The position numbers were made by a program, and so were the translations under genes. The notes under the pieces are model-generated. The model did not search any database. It was given only the letters and a program-made list of their open reading frames with translations, and had not been told where the DNA came from. From Syngnathus acus (lineage: Eukaryota; Chordata; Actinopteri; Syngnathiformes; Syngnathidae), in the NCBI RefSeq assembly GCF_901709675.1, contig NC_051098.1:15619464-15683463 (forward strand): DNA of 64,000 nucleotides. Reading direction: 5' to 3'. Numbering within the stretch: the first letter of the stretch is position 1; the number at the start of each line of letters is the position of its first letter. This document shows, one piece after another, positions 38,571 through 51,800 of the stretch.

Positions 38571-40440
38571 CCCTTGAACTTTGAGGCTTATTTTATTCTG
38601 CATACTTTGCACTCTCTCGCTCACAGGGTCCACATTTCTTGTTTGGCCTATCATGTCGCTCTTCAGATGACCTAAAGTTCCAGGAACTTTTAGTACTTGG
38701 TAGTTCCGGTGCTATGACAGACTTGGTTTGAAGAAGAAGATTGGCGACTGTTTATGGAGATGTTATCAACAGTATGTGGTGTGTTGTATTGGTCACCGTG
38801 AGTCTGATTTGCCATCGTAAATATTGAACAGATTTATCAAAGAAAACCGCTTTGAACACATCCCGAAAAAAAAAAAAACACAGAATTGGGCTTTTGATGA
38901 TTTTAATTGTAAAAGGAAAAATGCTCAAGTTCACCACGATTATTATATTGGTCAGTATATGAGATGAAAAAGACTAAATGTTTTGGTGGAAATGCGCCAT
39001 AGTGACCTCTGAGTGCCTGAAACTGTCACAATAATTCAGGCCAAAATCGAAGCGGGCCATCGAATGAATGGATGATTATTTAAAGTCCAACTGGATGAAT
39101 GTGAGATTATTTAAAGTAGCCAGCGCACACGTTTTCTTCTATTTACAAGAAGGAAGCTTCATTTCCAACACTCAATTCCTGGACTCAAAACGTTTGCGCG
39201 TGAAAGACTGTACAATATACAAAAGTCGTGCTTTAAGGCCTCACAAATTATTTTTTAAAAGCATACACTGTTGCCTGTGTTGTTTCTGTGACGCTACCTT
39301 TTTTTCATTCTGCCTGTAAGATAGTTTGTACATAACTATATTGTAAATATTGATGCCTCCGTGGTTCAGTCTGAGAGTATCACTCTTGTTGTTTTACTGG
39401 CGTTCTGTAATAAAAGTGCATTTAACAGTTTGGATTTGTTGGAGCGTCAACTTGAAATATTTCATTCACTTTTGCCTTATTCAAGTTGACTGAGCAACAT
39501 CGGGGTGGTACCTGAGCACCCTCTATTGACCAGCCTTGACTGGCTGTGAAAAAATAGATGAGATAGAAAACTGCTAATGCTTTTTTTACTGACAGTTGGA
39601 TGACACTAGTCCAAAAAAAATCTTGAATTTTTTTTTTTCATCAGAGATGCAAGTCAGATTCAGAATCTGCTTTTGTTTTCTCTCTCGCAGATAGTTTTTT
39701 TTTTTTTTTTCTGAAACAGCATAGCTGTAAATGACAACACATGGTAAAACCCGGATTGCTCAAGGTCAAACCTGAAAACAAAACAAAAAATGAAACTAAA
39801 GCTGACATTTACTTGTCTTCCTTTGGCTGTTAAGTTGATGAGCACTAAAAGCATAAACTCAGTGACAGTGTGTGAAAGGAAAGGCCATTTGTGACAACAG
39901 GGATGCAGAAAAGACAGTTAATGGCCAAGTGGATGTGACAAACGTGAACTTTGGCCCGTGCAAACAGCAGCCGGCCGGTAAGGCTTCCTGTAACCGCCCT
40001 GCTCACGAGGAAATGGAGGAAACAGAGTGCACGCTGTACACCTGCTGTGTGCCCCAGGATGTCATATATGACAACACGTATGCATGCAGGAGAGAAGCTT
40101 CAACTTTCAAGTCATAAAATGCAACTTCAAATTCAAGTCACTTATTTATCCTTAAAAATGAAAACCACGGTGTTTTGAAATCAAATTCAATAAAAATGAT
40201 CATTTTGAAAACAAATGGTTGTTTTCTCTTTAAAGTGGTGTTGAAGTTTTTTTTTGTCTTTAGTTTTTTACATTCATTCAGGCAGAATCATTATAACGTG
40301 AACATATATGCAGTAACGCTCCCGTCCAGCAGGGGGTCTATTGCCTCCCCCCGTCGTTAAATACAACGAAGTAAAAAGACAGCGCGGAAGAAGGCGTGTA
40401 CAGTGGCCTCTCTGGCTCAGCGAATTATAACCCAGTTTTC
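38571..40440. other. Jagged 3' untranslated region and spacer to CLASRP
   Basis: From the stop codon to about 39430 this is probably the 3' untranslated region. From there to about 40380 no gene was recognised. A weak 81-residue open frame near 39872-40117 has no features of a protein gene. The CLASRP first exon probably begins near 40380. Confidence 0.6.
39409..39414 (+). terminator. Poly(A) signal AATAAA of the Jagged-like gene
   Basis: It lies about 840 bp after the stop codon, within TGTAATAAAAGTGCA and followed by T/G-rich sequence. Confidence 0.65.
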
Positions 40441-40461
40441 TAGTTGTTGCCCGTAAAACAG
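40381..40461 (+). promoter_or_regulatory. Probable CLASRP 5' non-coding exon and promoter
   Basis: The sequence GTAAAACAG/GTAAGG at 40461/40462 is a strong splice donor with no upstream coding frame. The acceptor is the CAG before the ATG exon near 41066. The exon start is not visible from sequence alone. Confidence 0.5.
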
Positions 40462-41107
40462 GTAAGGCCTTCCTATTTTAAAAGTCATTCATTTATGTTT
40501 ATGTAGCATTTCGTTTCGCCTGTACAGTTATTTTCTTGTGTGCTGTGGTGCAGTTAGCCTTGAATAGCTAAGCTAAGCTAAACTAGCTTTTCAGTGAAGA
40601 GGCCCCTGCGACTTTACGCACTGTCGGTCAAATCGCTGCGGCTCCTGACAAACTCCTGTGTGCATTCTAAAACATTTTTTCCTTTTCTATTTGTCTCAAA
40701 ATGCGATAAATAATAATGCGAGACTAAGGTGAGCATTTAAATACTGCAGTTTAGCTACGATCAGATTCCACATACAGTATATTCAAATATGCGTGTCCAT
40801 TCTTGTACAAGAAGTAAAAGTGACTATTTACTAGATTACAGACGAAAATTACAATCAACTCTAAATAACCCTACCTGACATTTATTTGCAAACTTGAGCA
40901 CAATATTGACAGGTTTAATGGGGAAAGGTAATTCCATTAGCTTCTTATTTATGACCCCCCCCCTACTCCCCTTCTTCCTTTTGCTGGTGCATAATGCAAA
41001 TGACAGGCATTCCCAACAACAAAACAAATCTAGTAACTCTCTGTGCTTTTCCTTCCCCCACGGCAGCAACCGTGCCACGCCGCGCCCCCACCCCCAGCGG
41101 CGCCGTC

Positions 41108-44100
41108 ATGTGGCAGGAGGCCCGCAAGCACGAGCGCAAGCTCCGTGGCATGATGGTCGACTACAAGCGACGTGGCGAGCGCCGCCGGGAATACTACGAG
41201 AAGATCGTAAGTTGTCTTGCAGACAATGTTCACAACTCTAATCGTAAGCGACAATATCGCTTTGCTTGCGTGATGAAGAACGCTGCGTTGACCTGGGATG
41301 ACTCGTTTAGCTTTGTAAGAGTTTAAACCTTGGGAGCAAAGTTGGCGCACACTTTCCACATCTGCTCGTTTTTGTCTCCTTTTAGAAAAAGGATCCGGCC
41401 CAGTTCCTTCAGGTTCATGGACGAGCCTACAAGATCCACCTGGATCCTGCTGTGGCTCTGGCTGCAGAATCTCCCATCAACATGTAAGAAGGCAAAAAAA
41501 AACAACACATAAGTGATCTTAAAAAGTGGCACAATCTGTTAAACAAAAATATTATTTTCATAGCTGGTGAGATTTGCAGCACTAACCCTAAAGCTGGACT
41601 TTTTTTTTTTTTGTCTTAAAGGATGCCATGGCAAGGTGACGCCAGTAACATGATTGATCGTTTTGACGTCCGAGCTCATCTCGACTACGTCCCCACCTAC
41701 ACACCTCCGCTCATCACCACACCGTCAGTTTTTCCTCATTCGTGTTAAACTTTTTTTTTTTCCCTTGGCGACACCGACGTGAATATTTGTATTTTTTTAA
41801 CTGCATGAGTCCTACACATGAACTATTTCAGTTCTCTTTGCACGCACATTGATTGTGTTTTATCACTTCCATCTTTGCAGAAGCGCAGAGCAGGAGATGG
41901 AGGAGAGGAAATGCAATTACGAGCGCTACCGAGGCTTGGTGCAGAACGACTTTGCCAACAGTCAGTCACATATTCTCTGACATCCGGCACAGTAGCAAAT
42001 GATAGTTGTCTCGTTGCATCAAGCTCCTGATGACGAGTTTTAATATTTCAGTAACATCCACTTTGGAGGCTGCAATGTTGTGCTTAAACTCCGGTGTCCT
42101 CCCGCAGTCTCTGAGGAGCAGTGTTTGTACCAGATTTATGTGGACGAACTCTATGGTGGCCTACAGAAGCCAAACGAGGATGAGAAGAAAAAGTATGTTC
42201 GTTCGATAGCCTTTTTCTTACCCTATTGCGTGTCTGCACTTGTTTCTGACATTGTCCATTTTCGGGAGGCAGGCTGGCGGAGAAAAAAGTTGCCATTGGT
42301 TACACATACGAGGACAGCACTGTGACAGAACCGGACCCCGCCTCGGACAAAGATGAAGACAATTCGGAGAACAGTGAATCGGAAGAAGACGAGGTCATCC
42401 CAGATATTGGTGAGCTGTAACATAAACGTAGATTCAGTCGTTCCTTTTTATGTGATGATACTTTTGGCTCCTGGGTAAATAGACCTGTCGAGGAGCTTTG
42501 GAATGAACTGAATTGTCGTGTGCATTTGCGTTTGGGCAGATGTGGAGGTCGACATTGACGAGCTGAACCACGAGCAGGAGCTGGATCTCAACAAAGCGGC
42601 CACTCCCTATGGAATGGCTGAAGGAGACTTTGTCAGGTACCCAAAAAACAAATCTATTCCTCCTTTAGAGTGTCTCAGCTCACTCGTGCATAGCTGTTCT
42701 GTATTTCCCATTAATGGCAGCAGAGGGCGCTGTTATCCACCATTTAAGCAGAGGTTTTCTTCCTGTTGGTTGTTTATGTAAGTTATCAGTTATGTAGGAC
42801 ACCCGTGAGGCATTTGTGACAATGCAGCGCAGTCAAAATGTGAATATTTTGTAGACTTGGATTCAATACAAACTATCAATGACCTTTTTTTACCTGTTAA
42901 ATATATTTTGTGTCAAGCCATATGGCCATAATCCCACGCTAAACTTATTTTCTTATATTTAAGACATCACAAAGTAACCGCCGACAATTTGCCCGCATCA
43001 GCACCGACTCGTTTTCGCACTCCGCCATGTTAATGGTAACGATGGAATATTTTTCTGGTCCGACGCGGCTCGAGGCATTCGGTGGGGTTTGTCGTTGCGT
43101 GTTTATTTTTGAGCAGCCGTGAAAATGTCATTAAAAAGCTGTTTGGCTTGATTTAAATGTGCGTCTTAATTGTGCCCGTCAGGATGTTGAGGAAGGACAA
43201 AGAGGAGGTGGAGGCCATCAAGCATGCCAAAGCACTGGAGGCGGAGAAAGCCATGTACTCTGTAAGGACAAATCGCTTTTTCTGAAGATGTGCGTGCGCA
43301 TGTTTTCGACTTTATGCGACATGTTTGCTAATCTAAGGGCCGCCGTTCTCGCCGACAAAGAAGAGAGTTCAGAGAGAAAAGACTGAAAGGACGACAAATC
43401 AGCCCGCCAAGGTAAATCCGTGAGCTATGCAAAATGGAACGAGTTCATTTTGGACAGTTCTTTTTTTCTTTTATATCGTCTGTTTTTCTTTTATTATAGT
43501 CTATTATTTATTTTTTGGGGTCATTAAAGAGAAACAGTATTTTGATTCTTCTACAAGTCACAGCAACAATGTTTGAATTATATTTAAAAAGCATTACATA
43601 AAAACACAGCAAGCCAGCATGTGTAAATTTATTTCTTCTTGCGCTGTCTTCAGCTATGCCAGAAGAGACAGTCCAACGTATGATCCTTACAAACGGTAAG
43701 CTCGCCCTTCCGTGTTTTTTTTTTTTACTTGTTTTCTCAACTTGATTGTCACAATGATTTCTTTGGATTTTTCAGGCCAGACTCAGAATCCAGCTCTGAG
43801 TCACGCTCACGCTCCCGGACCCCCGGTCCGGAGAAGATAACCTTCATCACCAGCTTTGGAGGCAGCGACGACGAGGCTGCGGCGGCGGCAGCGGCGGCGG
43901 CAGCCGTGGCGCAAGTCGCCGTCTCCCACAGCTCCTTCGTGCAGCACCCCGCAGGTCATAGCAGGGCCTCCCGGTCGGTAACTTTCCCTCCTCCTGGCTT
44001 TTTATCGGTTAGTCTGTTGACATGATCACTGGCAAGGGGTGATTCCTCTTATTTGGTGCTATTGTTTTTGTAAGTTTATTGGAGGTGAGGTTCATTCATC

Positions 44101-47100
44101 TTCAAAGACATTGCTATACATGTCGTGCCAAGAGATTAAGGCGATGTTTTTTCACCGCTGCGGGTATTTTTAGAAAGGTATATTTTCCTAGCTTTGTCCA
44201 CAGGGAAACACATTTGTTGCCTTTCATATCCATTTAGTCCGCTAATATGCGATCTTGGGCCTTTTGTTCATAATGTACGCTATGCACGTTCAAATGCTGA
44301 TGATGGAGTCTTTATTTAAGCCGACATTTGCATATGGCCCAAAGACGCAAACATACAGAAAAATGTTTTTTGTGATTTGATGCGTGTCTGTGTGAACATG
44401 GCCTGAGCGATTTGACTTGTCAAAAGCTGCATGTCAGACTACAAGCAATAAATCACTTCGGTCAATCAGCGGAAACGCGTCGTCAATTGTCAAATCCAGC
44501 AGTGGGAAACAATTAGGCCAGGCGCTGGATCGTTGTCGTTACAAAAACTTTGCGTCTGTTTTTCTTCAGGAGACGAAGATCCTCATCCAGTCGTTCCCCT
44601 TCATACTCCTCCTCCGCTTCTTCATCGCGCTCCTCCTCTTCGTCCTCCCGTTCACGCCACCGATCACGGAGAAGGGATGACCGGCGCTCTCGGACCAACT
44701 CCCGCTTGAGACGACATTCTCGGTCGCACTCGCGTGACCGGGGAGGGTCCCGGAGGAGGCGCGAGCGGACTCGCTCCAGATCGCGACCCAGAGAACGCTC
44801 TCGGGAGAGGAGACAATATTCTTCGAGGAGACGGACAAGGTAAAGGTCATTCATTTTGGAACTATGCGGCCTGCGACCTAACTTTTGGCTTTTCAGATCC
44901 CGCTCCAGCTCACGGCAAGGGGGTTCCTCTCGGCGAAGCGGCCGCACCGGTTACCGGCGGGGCGAGAGCAGCAGCGGCAGTCCCTCGCCGTCCCCCGGCC
45001 GCCCCAACCACAGCCCCTCCCCAGACAACAGAGGACCCCCTGTTTCTGCTAACACCGTTACCGACAAACTCAGAAAGTAAGTCCACGTCGTCTTCCTCTT
45101 TGCTCTTGAATTCCATTCCTATGACCGCGAGGTAACTGAACGTCATCTATCACGAATGCGGTAGTCGAGTCGTAGTGAGAGCGCAAACATAAAACAATCA
45201 AATGGAAAATAGTGAGTCCGCCCGGTGTTAACCTCGTGTACCATCTTGTGCCATGTGACGACGTATTCTTACATTACTCGGTGACCACCAAAATGTTATG
45301 TAGCCTCTAGCGATGCGACATGATATCCGGATTAAAAAAAAAAAAAAAATTGTACCCATGTATAATGCGCACCCCAGATTTTAGGACAATAAATTAGTTA
45401 GTTTGCGCATTATACATGGCAAAAAACGGTAATTTAATATAGACTATGAAAACATCTTTATTTTGTCTACTTGGTCGAAATTGCAAACCGTCGCGCGTTC
45501 CCGTCGGACGTCCGCCGTTTGCCCTAACTTGTCCACGCTTCCTTTGTCGTCCCTGCAGGCCTGAAACAAGCGGTGGTAAAAAGACGGGAGCTGCCAAAGT
45601 CAGTAAGAATTTGATGTGGCCGAGCTTTCTCGCTAAAGCCTACTACACCTCCCTCATCCCTGACAGGCTGACACGGCCGCCGCGGGTCCACCACCCCTTG
45701 AAAATAATCTCACTTGTGTTTTTAACCGTATACACATGCCTCCATCTTACAAGGGTTGGCAAAAAAGTGGACTGGACTCCATGACCGTAGTTTGCATTTT
45801 GTTGTTAATATTGACTTTTTTTAAGATTTGGATGGATGGTTTCTTTCCTGCTCAAACACAAGTGATGATGTCTGTGATGGGTGTGGGCAAAACGTCTGGG
45901 CTTGTTTCAACAAATGAACATATTTCAATGTCCTGTGAGATCATGGAGAGAGATAGTGGTTGACTGTCAATCATTGTGGACATTTTTTTTTTTTTATGTG
46001 AGCTGTCCTCGTCCTCCTTTCTGCTGCTGCTTGTTCATGTTTTCCTGGCAAAGGATCATCGTAGTTTTGCATACACGCCAGGCCTCTCTCTCTTAGTCAA
46101 GAATTGCGCTCGCCCTCCCGCGTTTGACTCGCCTGCGGTGTTGTGACCTGCCGTTTTTCTTGCCTGGCCAGGTTTGAACAGCCCACTGCTGGGTGTGTCG
46201 GCGGCAAAGCGCCACTGGCTCTTTAGTGAACTCGCTGGACCTGAACTTGCTCTTGCTTCACGTAGCGTCCCTCGACTACTCCCTCGGCTGTCCTCGCGCA
46301 TTAATGTCTCACTCCCCCCCCCCTCCTTTTTTTTTTTTTGTCTATTCCTAATTTGCCGGACACGTGCGGCAAAAGGTTCCAAAAATCATAAAGCACTTCT
46401 TGCTTCACCTGTTGCCCACTTTGACTCCTCCAAAGTTGAAATTGTGTTGACGGCGCTGTTGTCAAGTTGCTAATACAACCGTGTTGCCCACAGTCCAAGC
46501 TGACGCCACAGGAGAAGCTCAAGCTCCGCATGCAGAAGGCCCTCAACAGGCAGTGTGAGTACACCAACAAGCTGAAGCTGTCTTTTTCGAAGTGATATTT
46601 GCTCAATGGTTCCCCCTTCCTGCAGCCAAGGCGGATAAGAAAGCGGCTCAGGTGAAAATCCAGCAACAGGAGCACAGACGACAGGTGCGTGTTTCTTATG
46701 CGTCAACAAAAAAAAAAAAAGTCCCGTCCGCCATTTCCTCACATTGCCCCGTGATTGTCCCAACAGGAGCGAGAGGGAGAACTACGAGCCATGGCACGCA
46801 AGATACGCATGAAGTAAGGCCGTGCGTGTGTGTGTATACACGTAGGTGGACCGTTTGGTATTTGAGTGTGTTGCAATGGTCTGACCTCGAGGCTTCTGTG
46901 TTTAGGGAGCGTGAGCGGCGCGAGAAAGAGTGGGACGAATGGGAGCGACAATACGGACGCCAGAGCAGCAACTCGCCCTCTCCTTCCAAACATGGTAAGG
47001 CTGCGAGGGTCAGCAGCCTCGCCGCAGCAAACATTTACCAGACTCGGACAATAGAGCCGCTTTCTTAAAAAAAAAAAGTTCTCGTAACTAGATCGGCCCA

Positions 47101-47669
47101 ACTGTGAGCAGATGTTTAAAAAGTGATGGAAGTAGCATTTGGTTCTTTTGAGTTCTGATGGCGCCGCTGTGTGCTCTTGTCCCTTAGGTCGGGATTCCAG
47201 CTCATCCAGAAGGTATGTGAGGATTCCTCTTCACATCTTTGTCCTGGTCACCATTATTTATGCCTTATTAATAGTCCTCTCTTAACTTGAATCCATTTTA
47301 TTTATAGAGCACTTAAAAAAAACATCTGAGACCAAAACAGAGCTTTAATGAATCATAACATTTCAATAATACTAAATAATGAAATACTATTTTGTTTTTT
47401 TTGGGAGGGGGGGGCTAAAAAAACAAAACTAGTTGGTGACTTAGAAACACTCCTGCAGCATCTCGAGACCAAATTAGGGCTGAAACAGTTTACAGAATAA
47501 CTCCATGAGAGAGAAGAACAATAATAAATTCAACTTTGATGTCCAAAGTACTGATTGATTTCTGTAAAAAAAATGTTTCTTCCCCTCTCCTTGTATTCTT
47601 AGGAGATATCGGTCCCACTCACGCTCACGTTCCCGCTCCCGTTCCAAAAGTCCGTACAGCAGATACTGA
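41108..47669 (+). CDS. clasrp: CLK4-associating serine/arginine-rich protein
   Basis: CLASRP is a nuclear SR-type splicing regulator that interacts with the CLK4 kinase. Twenty coding exons: 41108-41206, 41386-41483, 41622-41723, 41881-41960, 42108-42192, 42273-42409, 42540-42636, 43183-43261, 43338-43411, 43654-43695, 43776-43973, 44570-44839, 44897-45076, 45559-45598, 46494-46554, 46626-46684, 46767-46813, 46906-46994, 47188-47212 and 47603-47669; 642 aa (human about 674). It begins MWQEARKHERKLRGMMVDYK, followed by the SWAP N-terminal (DRY_EERY) domain with CNYERYRGLVQ. Then come an acidic stretch (VEVDIDELN), GRRSRRQRREFREKR, a poly-alanine run, a long RS domain (exons 12-13), a charged coiled-coil-like segment (LTPQEKLKLRMQKALNRQ) and an RS tail ending SPYSRY. 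Frame continuity supports every junction; the exon 11 and 14 donors (both GTC type) are least certain. Confidence 0.93.
45334..45429. mobile_element. Truncated copy of the CCGT...ACGG MITE
   Basis: A poly-A stretch, TTGTACCCATGTATAATGCG, then CACCCCAGATTTTAGGACAA and an ACGGTA end match the last ~100 bp of the element at 21848-22445. The left part is missing. It lies in CLASRP intron 13. Confidence 0.75.
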
Positions 47670-48882
47670 CCTGAAATATTGGAGGATCTCCTTGAACAAT
47701 AAAGCAGAACATAAGCCAGGGTCACTCATGTTGACGCAAACACCTCAAACATGTATGTATGTAATATGTTGTAACACGGGTTTATGTCTGAATTATGACC
47801 TTGTGGCTTTTACACCACATTTCTCATATTTGGTTGGAAAATATGTTGCAGGTTATTAAACTGGTTTGCATTTCTTCTTAAAGCCCTGCCTGCTCCTCAA
47901 CACTCATATTTCAGAGCGACTCAAACACACATTGAGCGCCTTTGACGTCTTCCTCCCTGAATATTTTGGATGTCATTTCTGTTCCAAATCACGCCGATTA
48001 CATCAAATGTCTCACTCGCTCTTTTTTTTTTAATAAAAGCGATAATCCCTGCTCTGTCATGTCCCAATAAAAGTGTTCATGAAACAAAATAAAGATTTAT
48101 TTTGGTATTTATTGTCTCTCAAAGTTGCATAGACTTATCTCATTTTTGGTGGGAGGCGTCACGTACAAATGAAAGCATCTTTCCCTTAAAAAAAAAATCC
48201 TCCAAAGCTTTCTGTATATAAATCTGTCTTTGTAACTCAATTTTTTTCAATCATTGATGTCAAGTCAGCTGCAATTTTATTCTGTAATGCTGGTATTTTG
48301 CTGCTTCAAAATATGAACGCCATTATTTTAGTGCTGTGCCGAAAAGCAGAAGTGAATAGTCTCGTGGGGGGGGACACCTGTGGAACTGAAAAGTGGTTTC
48401 TCTGGAAAATAAAACCAAACGCCCCCCCCCCCCCCATCAGGTTTTTAAACTTATTAAAATCCTGCCTCGGTTTACTAATTCATTTTGTATTTCAACGAGC
48501 ATTTACTGGACATGTGACATTACGTCGCGTCGTAAACCGAGGAGCCACTTTCAAGCGAGACACGTGTTTGTCCTGTGGGGTCGTAGGTTGGTGGCGGTGT
48601 GGGCGTGGTTTGCTGGCCCCGGCCACGCCCCCTTGTTGCCCTCCGCTCGCCGGCTGCGTGAAGGAAAAGGAAGACGCGTGAACTTGAACGCAGCCTTGTC
48701 AGTCCAGTCCACGCAGGGGAGGAGACGGCGAGCAAGCACACGCAGGCCAGTCCATCTTATCACACAGCGAGCACCTGGACCGAACCGGCTTGTGTTTTTC
48801 CTCCCTTTTTTCTCAGTGTTTGCTTGATATTGTAGTTTTTTTTGTGTGTGTGTGAGGGGGGTAGCGCGGAGGCATCGACGCG
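47670..48882. other. CLASRP 3' end and ZNF296 promoter region
   Basis: AATAAA signals lie at 47698-47703 and 48066-48071. A C run occurs near 48422-48434. The stretch from about 48530 to 48880 is GC-rich and probably holds the 5' untranslated region of the zinc-finger gene. No other gene was seen. Confidence 0.55.
47698..47703 (+). terminator. Poly(A) signal AATAAA of CLASRP
   Basis: The hexamer begins 28 bp after the CLASRP stop codon. A second AATAAA at 48066 could give a longer 3' untranslated region. Confidence 0.6.
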
Positions 48883-51800
48883 ATGTCCAGACGCAAACTT
48901 GGTAGCAGACCGCAGCACCTGAGTGCAATTCACGGTAAGAACGAACGAAGCATGGAAATGGGTCTGTGGGACTGGCAAGTGTGGCCGGCCTCGTTTGCTT
49001 GTCGTGATGGAGTGCTTCGTGAAATGTAACTATGTATGTATGATGCGTTTCGTCCGTGACACTTTGTTGACATCACATAAGGAACCGCGAATGCTTGTAC
49101 TGTTTCGAGTCAATATTTCAACACGACGTTCTCCACTTTTTTAAAACTAACAGTAAAAAATCCTGATAAGTTTTGGCTACTTATTTTGGCTAAAAAAAAC
49201 CACATTTTTTCATTCAAATATATTTTATCTGGCTTGTTTGTATTTCAAAACAACCAGAAAATGTATGTGTTTTTAAAGTAAACCTTTTTTTATTTTCTTT
49301 TTTCAAAAGTAACCACGACACAGTGCGTGCGTAGGTTGTATGACCACAGTCCTTCGTTGACTTGCGTGCGCGCGTGCGCGTTCCCGCGTCCGCGTGTGTG
49401 TGGCCGCGCCTTGCAAGTCTGCACAAACAGCCGCAGCTCAGAAACAGGAAAGGTGACATTTTTGAGGAACAACTGGCGAGATGCGGCCCCACACTGTACT
49501 GTCTGTACCTGTCCTGATTCTATTCTATTACAGTGCAGGCAACAAGGTGTGCCGGTGTCCGGTGTTGAGCAACAGGCCAATTTCCTTCGTAGAAAAGGCC
49601 GCTTAGGCCCATACTAACGTCATAATATATACCACATGGACATTTGAGACTTAAATATATATATATTTTAATGTGCTTGAGTTGCAAGCCGGTCTAAATG
49701 AAGCCACGGAGCACTACATTGAGCTAACTATATATTTTTTAATTGTAAAAAAAGGACATTACTATGACTAAACTCTTAGTGGCAGCCATTGGTAGACGTC
49801 CATAAAACTCAAAATTCAAATGTGAGATCGCACTACAAAATGCCCCAAAAAAAAAAAAAATTACTTAGCCCACTGTAGTTTTGAATGCACTTTTGGACTG
49901 TATGTCCTCCAACTGATATTTACCTTTTATTAACCCTTTTTGTTTTTAAGAATTAATGTTTGTCTGACTGCTTCTTCGTGGCACTCTTTTGGCCTGGTTT
50001 CAAAGTTCTTGCTTCTCGCTCTAACCACATGTGTCAGGTATGAGGTCACATGTCACATTTGTGAGCTTCAAACACACACACACACACACATAGGCCTGGC
50101 CGCTCTTATCTTACTCCTTCGGTCATTTTTTTCTCCCCCTTTTATTGCATTCCGTTTCCTGTTGAGAAACGCTCTGCGGTTTGAGTCTAGGGGTGTGAAT
50201 ACAGTGGATTTTAAAAGTCTACACATCCCTTTTCAAATGCCATATTTTGTAATACTAAAAAATGTACAACTCGTACAACTCGATTGGGAGGGGAAATAAC
50301 TCAATCTTTCCAAGAGAGGAAACAAAACAATAAACAACTGAGATGTTTGCAAAAGTGAGCACACCCCCCTGTAACTGGGGATGTGGCTCCGTTCAGAATC
50401 AACCAATCAGGTTGCTACCTCCGAGAACGTCAGAACTTCATATCAGGTTCATCAGAGACAGGTGCGTGAAGTTTGGATGTGATTGGTCATTTCTGAACAC
50501 TTTTTTTTTCAGTTGAGTTGCGCAGGCGATGCCCTCATTAATGTTGAAAAAAAGTTCTGAATAGATTTACCTCATTTTTTATATCATTCAAACTCCATGG
50601 GGTGTGTCGACTTTTTATACCCACTGTCTAACTTGAAATCACACTTGTGGGCTGAAAATATTTTCAGGGGACTTTCTCTGAGGTTTTATTTGTTTTTTTT
50701 TTTTAACATCAAAGGTACAAATGCTCATTACAGCCACAAAAAAAAGCAGATTTTTCAAAAAGCTTCTCCACCGTTGCACTGGAGGATGTCATACGTCATT
50801 TGAGGTGAATGAGGTGATGCCCCCCCCCCCCCCTCCCGTGTCTGTGGGTTTTGTGAGCGAGCCGATCAGTTCTGGGTCACTTGAAGGAAGTGGTCAGTGG
50901 CCTGTGAGCAGTTTGACCTCATTGTGACGCTCCTTTTGACTGACACAAGCACTTGCAATCAGCCGCAATGCTTTAACGTCTGATACCTGCCACCGGCTTC
51001 TTTTTCCTTATACTTGTTTCACTGACGTATTTAAAATCTACCGTGACATCAGTTTTGAATGCTACTGTAATCATGGGATAAATATGTTTATTTTTGACTC
51101 AGCCCTGACCAATTAGGATTATTTTTAGCCCGATTCTAATAGTTGGCAGAATAAAATTCAGATTTTGCAGGTGTATTGTTGTGTCCAGTTAGCGTGCATA
51201 AAATCTTTTTCAATATAATAAACAATCAATTAAATAAAACCATTTACTTAAAATATTCTAATACTTTTAAAATGTCATTTCATATCCCTCTACTTCTTTT
51301 CAGGTTTAATAAAATATATCTCACATATATGAACATTTTACATCTTAAATATAAAATATGTATTTGCACATTCAATTACTATCTTAAAATATCTTATTTC
51401 AATCTATGTACTTACAATTAATGGCTTAATATATTCTGACATTAAAATATAGAAAAAAATGTTTATTTATAAGAACTTTATGAATGTATTTCCGTGTTTC
51501 TTAGAATCTCCTGACACAGCGGACGGAGGTGCCCTCCTGCCACAGGACCACCTCCCGACCCCGCACATCCTGACACCCGACGGTGGCGGCGACCTCTTGA
51601 CCTGCGGCCAGTGCAGCCGGGCCTTCCCCCTGGCGCACATCCTGGCCTTCATCCAGCACAAGCAGGGCGGCTGTCTTCCCCGAAACCAAGTTTTGGATGC
51701 CCGCGCTGCGCCCCGCTCGCCTGCCCACCGAGCCCTGCAGCATCATTGCGCCTCCAACGGGACCCTAACGGCTGCCGTCGCAGCGCTGGGGCAGGGCTTC

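Noticed and set aside
39872-40117. 81-residue cysteine-containing open frame between the Jagged and CLASRP genes
   Set aside because: No signal peptide, no splice partners, no recognisable family; its size is expected by chance.
44856-45080. Separate small SR-rich gene
   Set aside because: It is exon 13 of CLASRP; frame and splice sites join it to exons on both sides.
46301-47101. Overlapping minus-strand open frames of 97-124 residues
   Set aside because: They are shadows of CLASRP exons and poly-T tracts.
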